Assembly: GCF_027579695.1 (NCBI RefSeq)
Contig: NC_083582.1
Location: 32,542,464 to 32,606,463, forward strand
From: Neoarius graeffei
Lineage: Eukaryota > Chordata > Actinopteri > Siluriformes > Ariidae
Reading direction: 5' to 3'
DNA: 64,000 bases
The notes below the pieces were generated by a model. The model was not told the origin of the DNA. It saw only the letters and a list, made by a program, of their open reading frames with translations, and searched no databases. The position numbers and the translations under genes are program-made. Below, in pieces: positions 1-64,000 of this stretch (positions are counted from its first letter, which is position 1; every line of letters starts with the position of its first letter).

Positions 1-53702
<53,702 letters not shown>

Positions 53703-54236
53703 ACGCACGCCTGCCCGTGTGTGTGTGTTTGTGTGTGCAGTGCATGGAGTCCTGGCCAGGTAGGGGAGCTCTGGAACGCGGACACCTGGCATAGATTTTT
53801 TTTTTTTAAAGCAGAGTTAAAAGCTTTCCAGCTTTAGTCAGAATCTTTTTAATGAACTTGCGCTGATTACAGATCGATAAGTAATCAAATATTTCCTTCC
53901 TGATTCCGAAATCAAAGTCGAGTTTTATCTTAGCAGTGTTGTGTAAACTGCTTTATAAAAGTGCAGCTGTTCAGAAAAAGCTATCGAGCTCCGAGCTGGT
54001 AAGAGCAAGCGAACTACAAACTAAACTGAAGCTCCATCCACCACTGATATTCTCCTAATGATAAAACATCTACTACTTTTCGAGCTCTGCTGGCTGTAAG
54101 GTGAATTATAGTTGCACTGAAAACACCATTCTTCCTGCTAAAAGGGAAAAGGGGCAGGAGAGAGTGGCGTGCAGCTCATTTCTGGCCCGTGTGATTTCTC
54201 TCACTTTCGCATTGCATCTTAGCGTTTTGTATTTTA
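53703..54236 (+). other. likely plce1 3' UTR or intronic sequence after the stop
   Basis: A (GT)n at 53719-53738 is followed by CAG, a short block and CCAG|gtaggg (53756-53765). No AATAAA within 500 bases, so the transcript either runs on or splices further. Confidence 0.5.
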
Positions 54237-54238
54237 TA

Positions 54239-55838
54239 CAGTGCCTTGCAAAAGTATTCATCCCCCTTGGTGTTTGTCCTGTTTTGTCGCATTACAAGCC
54301 GGAATTAAAATGGATTTTTGGAGGGTTAGCACCATTTGATTTACACAACATGCTTAACACTTTAAAGGTGCACATTGTTGTTTTATTGTGACACAAACAA
54401 TAAGATGAAAAAACTAATCTGGCGTGTGCATAGGTATTCACCCCCTTTCGTATGAAACCCCTAAATAAGAGCTGGTCCAACCAATTCACTTCGTAAGTCA
54501 CATAATTAGTTGACTAAGATCCACCTGTGTGCAGTCAAAGTGTCACATGATCTGTCACATGATGTCTGTATAAATCAACCTGTTCTGGAAGGACCCTGAC
54601 TCTGCAACACTACTAAGCAAGCAACATGAAACCAAGGAGCCTCCAAACAGGTCAGAGAAAAAGTTGTGGAGAAGTATAGATCAGGGTTGGGTTATAAAAA
54701 ATATCCCAAACTTTGAATATCCCAGGGAGCACCATTAAATCCATTATAGCAAAATGGAAAGAATACTGTATGGCACCACTACAAACCTGACAAGAGAAGG
54801 CCGCCCACCAAAACTCACAGACCGGGTAAGGAGGGCATTAATCAGAGATGCAACAAAGACACCAAAGATAACAGTGAAGGAGCTGCAAAGATCCAAAGTG
54901 GAGATGGGATCCATAGGACCACTTTAAGCCGTACACTCAACAGAGCGGGACTTTATGGAAGAGTGGCCAGAAAAAAAGTCATTGCTGAAGAAGACACATT
55001 TGGAGTTTGCCCAAAAGCATGTGGCAGACTCCCCAAACACATGGAAGAAGATTCTCTGGTTAAATGAGACTAAAATTGATCTTTTTGGCCATCATGGGAA
55101 ACGCCATGTGTGGCACAAACCCAACACCCTGAGAACACCATTCCTACAGTGAAGCATGGTGGTGGCAGCATCATGCTGTGGGGATATTTTTCATCTGCAG
55201 GGACAGGAAAGCTGGTCAGGACTGAAGGAAAGATGGATGGCACTAAATACAGGGCAATTCTGGAGGAAAACCTGTTTGAGTCGGCCAGAAGTTTGAGACT
55301 GGGACGAAGGTTGACGTTCCAGCAGGACAATGAGCCTAAACATGCTGCTAAAGCTACACTGGAGTGGTTTAAAGGGAAACATTTAAATGTCTTGGAATGG
55401 CCTAATCAAACCCCAGACCTCAATCCAACTGAGAATCTGTGGCATAACTTGAAGATTGCTGTACACCAACGCAACCCATTTAACCTGAAAGAGTTGGAGG
55501 AGTTTTGCCTTGAGGAATGGGCAGAAATCCCAGTGGCTAGATGTGCTAAGCTAATAGAGACATACCCCAAGAGACTTGCAGCTGTAATTGCAGCAAAAGG
55601 TGGCTCTACAAAGTATTGACTTTGAGGGGGTGAATATCTATGCACACTCCAGATTTCTGGGTTTTTTTTCCATCTTGATTATTGGATGCATCACCAAAAA
55701 AAAAAAAACCTTTAAAGTGTTAGGCATGTTGTGTAAATCAAATGGTGCTAACCCTCCAAAAATCCATTTTAATTCCAACTTGTAATGCGACAAAACCAGA
55801 CAAACACCAAGGGGGATGAATACTTTTGCAAGACATTA
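54239..55838 (+). mobile_element. Tc1-like transposon, second family
   Basis: Left end CAGTGCCTTGCAAAAGTATT after TA (54237-54238); the mirrored right end 'atacttttgcaagacatt' is worn. Terminal repeats of about 130 bp include 'ggagggttagcaccatttga'. The transposase inside is broken. Confidence 0.9.
54627..55619 (+). pseudogene. Tc1-family transposase, broken (catalytic Asp lost)
   Basis: Starts MKPRSLQTGQRKSCGEV then stops after a frame shift. Later pieces: GLYGRVARKKVIAEEDT region, [36 protein letters not shown] and [15 protein letters not shown], ending [13 protein letters not shown]. The first catalytic Asp is Asn (WLNET). Several frame shifts between 54640 and 55110; from 55110 the frame is open. 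Confidence 0.85.
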
Positions 55839-55839
55839 T

Positions 55840-56665
55840 CTGTGATGCATATGATCGAGGCAGTGCCTAAAAGTGGAGCTCCTGATGAGTGTATGAGCAA
55901 AATATTTTCAAAACTCAACCTGAATAGAATAATAATAATAATATAGCAAATGGACCGCTGAATAGTGTCGTGTATTTCACAGCGATAAATTACTGTATTG
56001 TCTTGTGACAGTGCGACCAATAATGAGAGAGACATCGCAGTTATGAATACATATTCCTTCCTTTCTTTGACACGGCATGCCGTTCACCACAAACACCACC
56101 ACGACATTTATTCTGGTGCGACTCTGCTGGGTGCCTGGTGGACAGCAGTGAACCAGCACTTTCACTTTAGATCATTACTCTACTCTAGAGTTACCATCTG
56201 AACTAATCGTTATCGATCTGCGGTAGTTTTAGATTATCTAACCCTAAGGAAAGAGGCTCATACTTGTGTTTACACGAGTGTGCAGAGTGAGAAATCACTC
56301 AGGTAAAAATAAATAAATAAAAAGCATATGATGCAAAGGTACGTTGCGTGCTATGGGGGGGGGGGGACCGGTAGGATAAAGCTTCAGGGCGGGAAACCCT
56401 GCTGGAAAACATCCTCCTTGACCGAATGCAGCGTATGAGCTCTGAGGATTCGAGCTGCGATCTTGATATTTCATACTTGACGTCAAAGAGTTGTTTGGTT
56501 ACACCTGTCCAACAAGCTGGTTTGACGTGTTTTTATATGAAACTGTTGTGAATATTTTCTGTAAAAGGTGTCTGTAAATAATCCCGTGTTATTTTTTAGT
56601 AAGCAAATTAAAAATAAGCGCTGGATAAAACCCCCATCTATCTTTATGTAACTAAAAATGCACAT
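55840..56665. other. intergenic or downstream stretch, no feature recognised
   Basis: A short (TAA)n at about 55928-55943 and a G run at 56356-56366. No coding signal. Confidence 0.35.
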
Positions 56666-56669
56666 TTCG

Positions 56670-57389
56670 GGCCCATTTACATGAGGACTCTGTCGGGTAA
56701 AAACAACTAAATATTTTATCGGAAGTGCCTTTCGTCTACACGGGGACGGCGTTTCCGCGGCTGAAAAACGGAAAAAATTGAAAACGCCTTCCAGAGTGGA
56801 TAAGTTAAAAACAGCCCCCGTTGCATATCCGTCTAAACTACCCAATACGCCAAACTCTGCTCGGATCTGCTCACGTCGGGTACGCGTTTACGTCATACAT
56901 ATGTCATATACTGTACATGCCAGCCCGGGAAGTAAGAAAGTAAGTAAAAAAGTAAGAGCATGTCTGATTACATCGATCCAACGGACCTTCAAGCTGCTCT
57001 GGCAGCTTTAATAAACGTCCAGGAGTCCTTCGAACACCTATACCGAATCTGCACATATACCGTTAATGAACAGAGGCGGGTATAGCATGCTCTTACTTTT
57101 TTACTTACTTTCTTACTTACCATAGCCAGAGTAGTCAAAGTTTTCGCGGCGCAGATGTGCAGATCAGACAAGACGGAAGACGTTGCGCATGCGTGCAGAC
57201 ATAGCGGAGGTCTTTCACAGCACCACCTAGCCGCCTGGCATGCACATCCAATTGAATTCCACACATTTATGCGTCACCGTATAGACGCAGATTTCCTCCT
57301 TGAAAACGGTCGTGTAGACGCAGAAAAAAGTGAGAACGAAAACGGACTTTTGCGTTTTTGTTTCAGACCGTCCCCGTGTAAAGTGGGCC
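56670..57389. mobile_element. non-autonomous DNA element with GGCCCA...TTTACA ends, invaded by a small one
   Basis: Left 'gggcccatttacatgaggac' and right the inverse of 'ggcccactttacacggggac'. GC-rich subterminal 'acgg' motifs. The 190-bp element at 56929-57121 interrupts it. Confidence 0.7.
56929..57121. mobile_element. small MITE with 31-bp perfect inverted repeats
   Basis: The left repeat 56931-56962 ('agtaagaaagtaagtaaaaa'...) and right repeat 57086-57119 are exact inverses over about 31 bp. Total length 190 bp. It is nested within 56670-57389. Confidence 0.85.
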
Positions 57390-58195
57390 TTCATTCTCCG
57401 GTGGTCAAGTGTTGGAGATGCGTGTCTTGCACTTACAGTCGGGTTCTCTGTGGTGGTACGTGGACAGATGTCATACAGTCACAAAAGCCATAAAAACCAA
57501 GCCGATGCTTTCCCATATTCTCTTAAGTACGGCGCTTCGCCACACTCCACTCTGCTATAAGGAATAAAACACAATGGGGCGTTCTGTGACAGGAAAATAA
57601 TCGACGACCAGGTGGTACGATGCAGTGTTTCATTCCTCTTGTACCACAGGCACTTTTCCAAGGGACTTCCTGTTATCGCTTGTATTCGAGCAGCTATAAA
57701 CGGTCGCTCCATCACCAACACGTCAAAAACCTGCAGCTTGTCGTGTCACTGAGAAACCTGGAAAGCACAAAGCTCTCCATCTGCCCTGAAGACTGAAAAC
57801 GTACTTAACGTTACTGCTTTACCTCTGACTGATCCAAAACGCCGACGCTGATGAGGCTCCTTCCAAAAAAACATTAATAATAATAATAATAATAATAATG
57901 TCTTCTCACCGGAAACTAGTCCAGGAAATCATAACACACTTCATCCACTATGTCCCGGTATAAGTTGTTACCGTAGAAACAATAACCTTAGATCACTAAA
58001 ACGCTTAAACTCTTTAATAAACCTATTCTGTTTATCCATTACCGTTTTACTTTCCGAGTGATTCCTGTCTCAGTCAGAGTCGATGATAAAACAAGGCTGT
58101 GGAGTGAAAATGACGCACCGCGTCTTGAACTTGTTTCCCCGTTGTGCTGTGTAAGAGATTTTGCAGTGATGTGTGTTTAACCCTGCAGCATGTTT
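57390..58195. other. intergenic stretch, no feature recognised
   Basis: Contains a (TAA)n at 57875-57900 and otherwise unique-looking sequence. Confidence 0.35.
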
Positions 58196-58633
58196 GAAAT
58201 GTATTTATATATAAATATATACAAATATTCTGTCCACATTCACCGGATTGCGCGCTCTGATTGGCTACTCTACTACTAGGATATCGGCTCATATACCGTG
58301 AGTAGAGAAAAACAAAATGGCGGAGCGTGTTGCTGAACCAACGGAGGACGAAATAAAAACTACTCGAAAACAAAACCCGCAAGAAAGTATGGAATGAAAG
58401 GATTTGATGGTAAGAACGTATCCCCCCAAGAATTAGTGTTGCAATTTTCACAAATTGCTCCGGTCATTTCTCCGGTTTGTTTACATTCTAGCGGAAAATA
58501 TTTTGTTGGACATTTCGTGTCAAGTTTTTATTTATCGAATTTGGAAAAAATAAAAATGCTCTGTTTTTCAAAATCCAGTAAACGTGGATAGAATAAAACA
58601 GTCATTCCACTCAATCTCATCGTATATGGCTTA

Positions 58634-59994
58634 CACTACCGTTCAAAAGTTTGGGGTCACTTTGAAATGTCCTTATTTTTGAAAGAAAAGCACTGTTCTT
58701 TTCAATGAAGATCACTTTAAACTAATCAGAAATCCACTCTATACATTGCTAATGTGGTAAATGACTATTCTAGCTGCAAATGTCTGGTTTTTGGTGCAAT
58801 ATCTACATAGGTGTATAGAGGCCCATTTCCAGCAACTCTCACTCCAGTGTTCTAATGGTACAATGTGTTTGCTCATTGCCAGTGTTGGGCACGTTACTTT
58901 CAAAAAGTAATTAGTTATAGTTACTAGTTACTTGTCCCAAAAAGTAACTGAGTTAGTAACGGAGTTACTTTGTCATAAAAGTAACTAATTACCAGGGAAA
59001 GTAATTATTCCGTTACATTTTGTCGTCCCCCCCCCCCCCCAAAAAAAAAATCAAATTCAATTAGTGTAATCATAATAAAAGTGAATGTTAAATGTGTTTA
59101 ATGACTGAAATGGACACTTAACAGAACCAATTAGTAACGTTATCTACACTATATTAATATTTTTGTGGGACAATGTGAGATAAGACATCTATCAAATGTA
59201 ATATATTTTTGTAGTTATTAAAATTATGTTACTAATTACTGGCCACTGATGAGGACAAACGCTTTGTTCCTCGACATAATGTGCATTGCACGTAAACACT
59301 CTTGCCTTTTATTTCAAGTAATGAAAAGTCCTGGCTGTATTTCCAGTGTGAAAGCGCAGTGCTGGGCTGACCGCTCGCCATCGCTGTGTCTTCCGATTGA
59401 AAGAGCGTGCAGTAGTGCAGTAGGCGTGGCCTACCTACATATGTTGTCCAAATCTACTCTGATTGGCTTACTGTGCCGTTGTCTCGCGTCTCCCCGCCCC
59501 ACACTAAAGCAGAGGAAAGAAAGGCTGAACGAGCAGCGTGCCAGATGAGAACAGCTTTAATAAAGTAACGCATAGTATTTTATTGTAAGTAACGGGAACG
59601 GCGTTATAACGATGTAAAAAGTAATTAGTTAGATTACTCGTTACTAAAAACAGTAACGCCGTTAGTAACGCCGTTTATTTCTAACGCCGTTATTCCCATC
59701 ACTGCTCATTGCCTCAGAAGGCTAATGGATGATTAGAAAACCCTTGTACAATCATGTTAGCACAGCTGAAAACAGTTGAGCTCTTTAGAGAAGCTATAAA
59801 ACGGACCTTCCTTTGAGCAGATTGAGTTTCTGGAGCATCACATTTGTGGGGTCGATTAAATGCTCAAAATGGCCAGAAAAAGGTCTTGACTAGATTTTCT
59901 ATTCATTTTACAACTTATGGTGGGAAATAAAAGTGTGACTTTTCATGGAAAACACAAAATTGTCTGGGTGACCCCAAACTTTTGAACGGTAGTG
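58634..59994. mobile_element. Tc1-like non-autonomous element (TIR actaccgttcaaaagtttgg)
   Basis: Ends CACTACCGTTCAAAAGTTTG and its inverse, with TA at 58632-58633 and 59995-59996. The terminal repeats are followed by 'ggtcactttgaaatg'. A hAT-like element occupies its middle. No transposase. Confidence 0.92.
58880..59704. mobile_element. hAT-like non-autonomous element nested in the Tc1-like element
   Basis: Perfect 8-bp duplication CTCATTGC (58872-58879, 59705-59712). The ends CAGTGTTGGGCACGTTAC and the inverse of CAGTGATGGGAATAACGG are imperfect inverses. Subterminal regions are rich in 'gtaactgagttag'-type motifs. 825 bp. Confidence 0.93.
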
Positions 59995-60121
59995 TATAGC
60001 CGACTCGGCTCGTCAGCGCCTCGTCAGCTATCAGCTCATGTACGACTCGATTTTGTGGAATAACTGTTTTTAAAAAAAATAAATTAAAAAATTGTGTGTG
60101 TGTGTGTGTGTGTGTGTGTAG

Positions 60122-61680
60122 GCTCTGCGTTGGCGCTGGGACCAAAGGCCTGGGTGGCAGATGCACATCTGGATTTTGCCCCTCTGGCACTGCCGGCCCC
60201 CTCGGCCTGGTCCTTCCCCCTGCTGTGGAACTGGAAGCTGCACAAATGAGCGTAGTGCTGCAGCACTCTGACCTTTAATCAACACCATGACCTCTCACAC
60301 AGAGAGGTCACGAAGAGCGTCATGGGACAGGGAGCGGTACCCGATGAGCTCCAGGCTGTGGAGTGTCCCGGAGCCCACGCTGACTGGGCAGAACCTGGAG
60401 AGGACAGTGAGACGCAGCCAGCTCAACACTGGCTCTGAGTGACTTGACGTGATGATGAAATGCGTAAAAGCTCACTTGTCACTTCTGTCTCCATCTTCGC
60501 TTTTTCTCGGTTACTTTAACGCTCGAAGTGAGCATCAGGAGTCGCTCATGCTTTTCTTTGCAGTATCGTCTTCAGGAGACTGATATTACTGTCCTGCGTG
60601 ATGTTCTTTTGCACATTTTTTTTAAATTATAGTATAGTTGGTTTTAGTCATCACATGTTCTTATTTAATTAAAACTTTGCGTATTTATTTCACTTTTTTT
60701 TTAACGGACTTCCTGTAGTTAAATTGGCAGGAGAGTAGCACACCAACACCACATTTAGTTCCTTTAAAACAAAAGTGTTGACTGTTTTATTTATTGTTTA
60801 AGTCGCTGCTCCAGTGGAAATCAGTGGAAACCCAACAGAAAGGCACTACAGCTTTCTGCTTCATTCTTTGTATTTAGTACTTTAGACTTGTTTCCTATTT
60901 CTTGACATTTAATTTTCAGCACCAGTTTTACTGTAGACTATTTTAAATCATCCAGACTCTAGATATATTTGCTTGTGGGATCAGTTGAGGAAAATGACAT
61001 CACTTCCTTAAGGGTTTCCTCCCCACATTATTTCTTGATGATGTTTATTGATTCCTTTTGCATGTTGCACAAGTGTGTGTGCGCGCGCGTCCCACACAGT
61101 TTAATTCATTTCTGAATTTAAAATGTCCCGGACTACCTCTGCTAACTCGCAGAGCCTTGAAGTGTAACCCCCCCTTTCACTGTTCTCTAGTCTGTCCATG
61201 TCTTTAACCTGATTCCTTATTAAATGTAAAGTGGACCTGTTCTGCATGAAGATTGGAAACTTTACCAGTTCTTTTTCTTTCTTGTCACGTCTTTATCGCC
61301 ATCGTCGTTTTTTTTTTTAATTTATTTAAAAGCATAGCCCAGGTCGGCCATGTCTTTCTGCTCTTGTACATATGATAGAACTATTAAAGCCACGTGTCTA
61401 ATTTATTTCGGAGGGTGTAAATATTACCCGGTTCGCTCGTACTGTATCAGTGTATGTTGTTTGTTTATACTTTTGTAATTTAGGATTCTGTGATGTTTGG
61501 TACTTGGAGACACTAAAGGATATTAGATGTGTGTAAATGCTTCTGATGAGTCACATGTAGTGCAGCTTCATCAGTATTTTAATTGCATTTTAGTGTTCAG
61601 CACTATCTTTGAGAATCTTGTGACTGTCTGACTGTTGTGGAGGAAACGAGTTGTACAATAAACTGAAAAAATAAAAAGTA
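60122..61680 (+). other. plce1: candidate terminal exon / 3' UTR of plce1
   Basis: A (GT)n ending in tgtgtag precedes it. The region is free of recognisable repeats and ends with AATAAA signals. If spliced from the internal donor at 53655, the frame would continue for 42 residues (SSALALGPKAW...) to TGA at 60247-60249. If it is only 3' UTR, the stop at 53702 stands. It could also belong to an unseen neighbouring transcript. Confidence 0.5.
61657..61675 (+). promoter_or_regulatory. poly(A) signals (AATAAA twice)
   Basis: AATAAA at 61657-61662 and 61670-61675, at the end of the repeat-free block, followed by a TG-rich stretch. Typical of a transcript end on the + strand. Confidence 0.65.
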
Positions 61681-61913
61681 TTAAATCTTGTAAAAAGGCC
61701 CCAGACTTGCTCTGTTGAGCTGATGACACCCCTTAATCATTTTAATTCAGGTTCTACTCAGTGAATAAATGAAACACTTTTTGTTGAAAGCTTCAGAAAA
61801 CTGGAGCGTTTCTTCTCTGATTTGGACTTTTCTGTTCATTTTTATCTGGTCCACACATTGTCCCAAAAGTCTGGCTCCAGAGGCAATCATTTATTTTATT
61901 TAAATACAAACAT

Positions 61914-62180
61914 AGGGTGGAATGGTGGTGTAGTGGTTAGCACTGTTGCCTCACAGCAAGAAGATTCTGGGTTCGAGCCCAGGGGCCTTTCTGCATGGGG
62001 TGCTCCGGTTTCCCCCCCCCAGTCCAAACACATGCAGGTTAGGCTAATCGGTGGCTCTAAATTGACCGTAGGTGTGAATGGTTGGTTGTCTCTGTCCAGG
62101 GTGTACCCCGCCTCTCGCCCATAGTCAGCTGGGACAGGCTCCAGTTTACCCACGACCCTGCACAGGATAAGCGGCTACAG
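61914..62180 (+). mobile_element. tRNA-derived SINE, older copy
   Basis: Head 'gtgtagtggttagcactg', B-box 'gggttcgag' and body as in other copies, with deletions (about 90 bp shorter) and more mismatches. Confidence 0.85.
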
Positions 62181-62189
62181 ATGATGGAT

Positions 62190-62570
62190 GGATAATACAC
62201 CTGATTCATAATTTGATTTTTCCATGAATGTTTTTAGATATTTTCTTAACTAAATTATTTCTCAATTTTACAAATGTAGATAAATTGTTGGTTAATAGGC
62301 TTTTACTAAAAATGAAATGTTGATAAATAGGCCTTTTTATTGGCTCAGCCTTTGGCTGAAGCCTGTAGAGGCACCTGCCTGTATGTGTATGTTTAACCGA
62401 GTTCGAGCGGGTATAAGAATATACTTGGCGTGCCAGTCTCAGGTAGTGATTCCAGTCACTGTATAGCACCACCTTACATAACCGCAGTTCATGATGTAAT
62501 CCTCCATGGCTGAGTGGTCTGGAGCGCTGTCCAGCAACAACCCCACTCAATGGCAATTAGAAGAAGAAGA
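62190..62570. other. intergenic stretch, no feature recognised
   Basis: AT-rich, then a moderately GC-balanced part; nothing assignable. Confidence 0.35.
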
Positions 62571-62574
62571 AACC

Positions 62575-62734
62575 TTTGTCACATGCACACTTCAAGCACA
62601 GTGAGATTCATCCTCTGCATTTAACCCATCTGAAGCAGTGAAAAAACACACACACACACACACACCCAGAGCAGGGAGCAGTTAGGGGTTAGGTAGTACC
62701 TTGCTCAAGGGCACTTCAGCCCAAGGCCACCATG
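62575..62734. repeat. dispersed repeat fragment with (CA)n
   Basis: Contains 'gtgagattcatcctctgc' and 'ttgctcaagggcacttcag', phrases I know from many fish genomes, around a (CA)n at 62647-62666. It joins the SINE fragment directly. Confidence 0.5.
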
Positions 62735-62895
62735 TTAACCGAACTGCATGTCTTTGAACTGTGGGGGAAACCGGAGCACCTGGAGGAAACCCACGCAGAC
62801 TCCACACAGAAAGGCCCTCGCCAGTGGCTGGGCTTGAACCCAGAACCTCCTTGCTGTGAGGCGACAGTGCTAACCACTACACCACCACGCCGGCC
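62735..62895 (-). mobile_element. tRNA-derived SINE fragment
   Basis: The - strand has the head (gtgtagtggttagcactg, B-box gggttcaag) and the first part of the body, with a deletion in 'cccacgcagac'. Confidence 0.8.
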
Positions 62896-62904
62896 AAAAT
62901 TACT

Positions 62905-62970
62905 CGCTCGAACAGGGATTTGAACCTTCAGATGAAAAGCCTGATGCTCTACCAACTGATCTGTCCGGGC
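62905..62970 (-). pseudogene. tRNA-Lys(TTT)-like sequence, degenerate
   Basis: The - strand reads 'gcccggacagatcagttgg', then 'tagagcatcaggctttt', with TTT in the anticodon position, and 'ggttcaaatccc'. The acceptor ends pair (gcccgg). About 8 nt of the variable loop and T stem are missing, so it is a pseudogene or SINE head, not a working tRNA. Confidence 0.65.
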
Positions 62971-63119
62971 TCTAGTAGTCACACACTTCAATTCACAGCT
63001 ACCGGAGAGTCCAACCCTGAACATAACTACATACCTAGGCTCATAACGGACTGTAGGTTCCATCTCCCAATCAGAAAAAGGCTGAGCTCAGACTTGCACA
63101 GGTCTCTCGTTCATATGCT

Positions 63120-63372
63120 TATTAGCACGTCTACTACCTTCATTTGCTTCTCTTTTCTTTAGCTATCAGCAATCTGTTAAAAAAAAACAGCTCTAGATTA
63201 AACAAGAATTCAATCATGCAGCAGCGCGTTCTGTTGTTCGATCCGTTACTTCCACCTAAGTCATGTGCATTTCTGCTACTGCACCCTCTGCTGTCTAAAC
63301 AATGCAATTACAGCTTGGAAAAACTAAGATTACACAGCCTGAGAATCATAAATCTGAATCATTACATGCCTA
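63120..63372. mobile_element. decayed relative of the 18558-19200 hAT-like element
   Basis: Shares 'actaccttcatttgcttctc', 'caatgcaattacagcttgg' and an end 'aatcattacatgcct' with the right half of that element. Left half missing. Confidence 0.65.
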
Positions 63373-63492
63373 AAAACAACTGTCTATTGGTTCCAGACTT
63401 TTGGGACACCCAGTATTAACATTAATCCTAAAATAATTTTTACAAATTTACACTGAAACATGTTTGAGTTGAAAGACTATGCGAAGAATTAA

Positions 63493-63507
63493 ATTTATTT
63501 TTTTATT
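63493..63507 (-). promoter_or_regulatory. noc3l: noc3l poly(A) signals
   Basis: On the - strand two AATAAA hexamers (63502-63507 and 63494-63499) lie 45-58 bases past the noc3l stop, implying a very short 3' UTR. Confidence 0.65.
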
Positions 63508-63551
63508 TGAAACATACCGATACAAAAGACATATTTACAGTTACACCAAAC

Positions 63552-63662
63552 TCAAAAATGAGCTGCAAAGTCGAGGGCTATTTGCTCATCTTCGTGAAGA
63601 GCTGCATCGATCTGTGCTTTCAAATCCGAGTCGAGGAAAGCCTCGCCGATCGTGAAATATTC
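63552..63662 (-). CDS. noc3l: noc3l last exon
   Basis: Noc3p/NOC3L works in the nucleolus in 60S ribosomal subunit assembly (family knowledge). Reading the - strand: acceptor tgtatttcag, then EYFTIGEAFLDSDLKAQID, AALHEDEQIALDFAAHF and TGA. Phase 0 in, 37 codons. The length and acidic end fit the tail of NOC3L after the FNPPV motif. It converges with plce1. Confidence 0.82.
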   Translation of the reverse strand, partial: EYFTIGEAFLDSDLKAQIDAALHEDEQIALDFAAHF

Positions 63663-63754
63663 CTGAAATACACAGACCGAGTGAACAAGATGCATTTAAA
63701 AAAAAAACCCATCAGATTATAATGAATACATTTCTGAGCAGCAAGTAAGCTCAC

Positions 63755-63836
63755 CTTTTTCCTGGGTGGTCCTGCAACTGGTGGGTTAAAGCTCATGTCC
63801 TTCACACTGTAATCTTCAAAGAGCTGGACAGGTGCT
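63755..63836 (-). CDS. noc3l: noc3l penultimate exon
   Basis: The - strand acceptor ccatttcag is followed by APVQLFEDYSVKDMSFNPP, VAGPPRKK and donor AAG|gtgagc. LFExYSxxxMxFNPPV is the conserved C-terminal motif of vertebrate NOC3L. The 92-nt intron to the last exon is GT-AG. Upstream exons lie right of the window. Confidence 0.85.
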
Positions 63837-64000
63837 CTGAAATGGACAGTCAATATGCTGCGTTCTAATTGCGTAGGAAAATCGTTCCAGGTTCATGAAA
63901 ACAAACAGCCTACGACTCCAATTCAAAACACGACACACACAGACTCCTCTGAAGCTGTTCGTCAGACTTGATCATTTTTAGTGCACTGAGAGAACGCCAC
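63837..64000. other. noc3l intron, partial
   Basis: No coding match on either strand; the window ends inside it. Confidence 0.5.

Larger units (their letters stand above)
58200..60070 (+). mobile_element. old element with a short coding remnant, host of a nested insertion
   Basis: 58316-58393 encodes MAERVAEPTEDEIKTTRKQN, like the N-terminal pattern at 8509-8324, then stops. Sequence broken at 58633 resumes at 59995 ('tagccgactcggctcgtc'). The ends are not defined. Confidence 0.45.

Noticed and set aside
53741..53759. A 19-nt microexon between CAG and GTAGGG after the plce1 stop.
   Set aside because: Phases would fit, but the upstream tract is (GT)n, not pyrimidine, and the site could arise by chance; kept only as a side hypothesis in the C-terminus finding.
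59249..59548. A 99-codon frame in the nested hAT-like element.
   Set aside because: No similarity to hAT transposase motifs recognised and no second supporting copy in the window.

Overview
The window is vertebrate nuclear DNA, almost certainly from a ray-finned (teleost) fish. Evidence is GT-AG introns, dense Tc1-type, hAT-type and other DNA transposons, tRNA-derived SINEs, a CR1/L2-like LINE and microsatellites. The species cannot be named from the sequence; the repeat mix would fit a catfish or another ostariophysan, but that is a guess. No bacterial-style operon, CRISPR array or origin is present.

One gene fills most of the window: the 3' two-thirds of plce1 (phospholipase C epsilon 1), on the + strand. 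I reconstruct 28 coding exons from base 1 (inside the CDC25/RasGEF domain) to a stop codon at 53700-53702. All exon phases join without a break (4,815 nt, about 1,604 residues including one optional 42-nt exon). The order is CDC25 end, PH region, Ser/Pro-rich linker, EF hands, catalytic X, acidic X-Y linker, catalytic Y, C2, RA1, RA2 and C-terminal tail. Both catalytic X-domain histidine motifs are present. A possible alternative 3' terminal exon with poly(A) signals lies at 60122-61680.

At the right edge the last two coding exons of noc3l (nucleolar complex protein 3 homolog) lie on the - strand (63552-63836). They converge with plce1, as PLCE1 and NOC3L do in other vertebrates, and this supports both assignments.

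The rest is intron or intergenic DNA full of mobile elements, many nested. They include two copies of one Tc1 family (2256-3866, with an intact transposase frame, and 48661-50266); a Tc1 element inserted in the terminal repeat of an older relative (23861-26958); two further decayed Tc1 elements (39658-42276, 54239-55838); THAP-encoding elements (5533-6656, 8697-9885, the latter with Kolobok-type TTAA ends); three hAT-like non-autonomous elements with perfect 8-bp target duplications (10143-11326, 18558-19200, 20630-21311); a near-complete LINE (36370-39515); six SINE copies; a 157-bp tandem array (32300-33395); a palindrome within a palindrome (47320-48430); and a 0.7-kb polypyrimidine tract (51853-52547). 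A three-deep nest lies at 58200-60070.

I see no new multi-gene system. The most unusual items are the element carrying THAP- and SWIM-type coding remnants on opposite strands, the nested insertions that give a relative order of events, the composite repeat holding a 58-bp piece of Tc1 transposase, and the candidate cassette exon in the plce1 X-Y linker.
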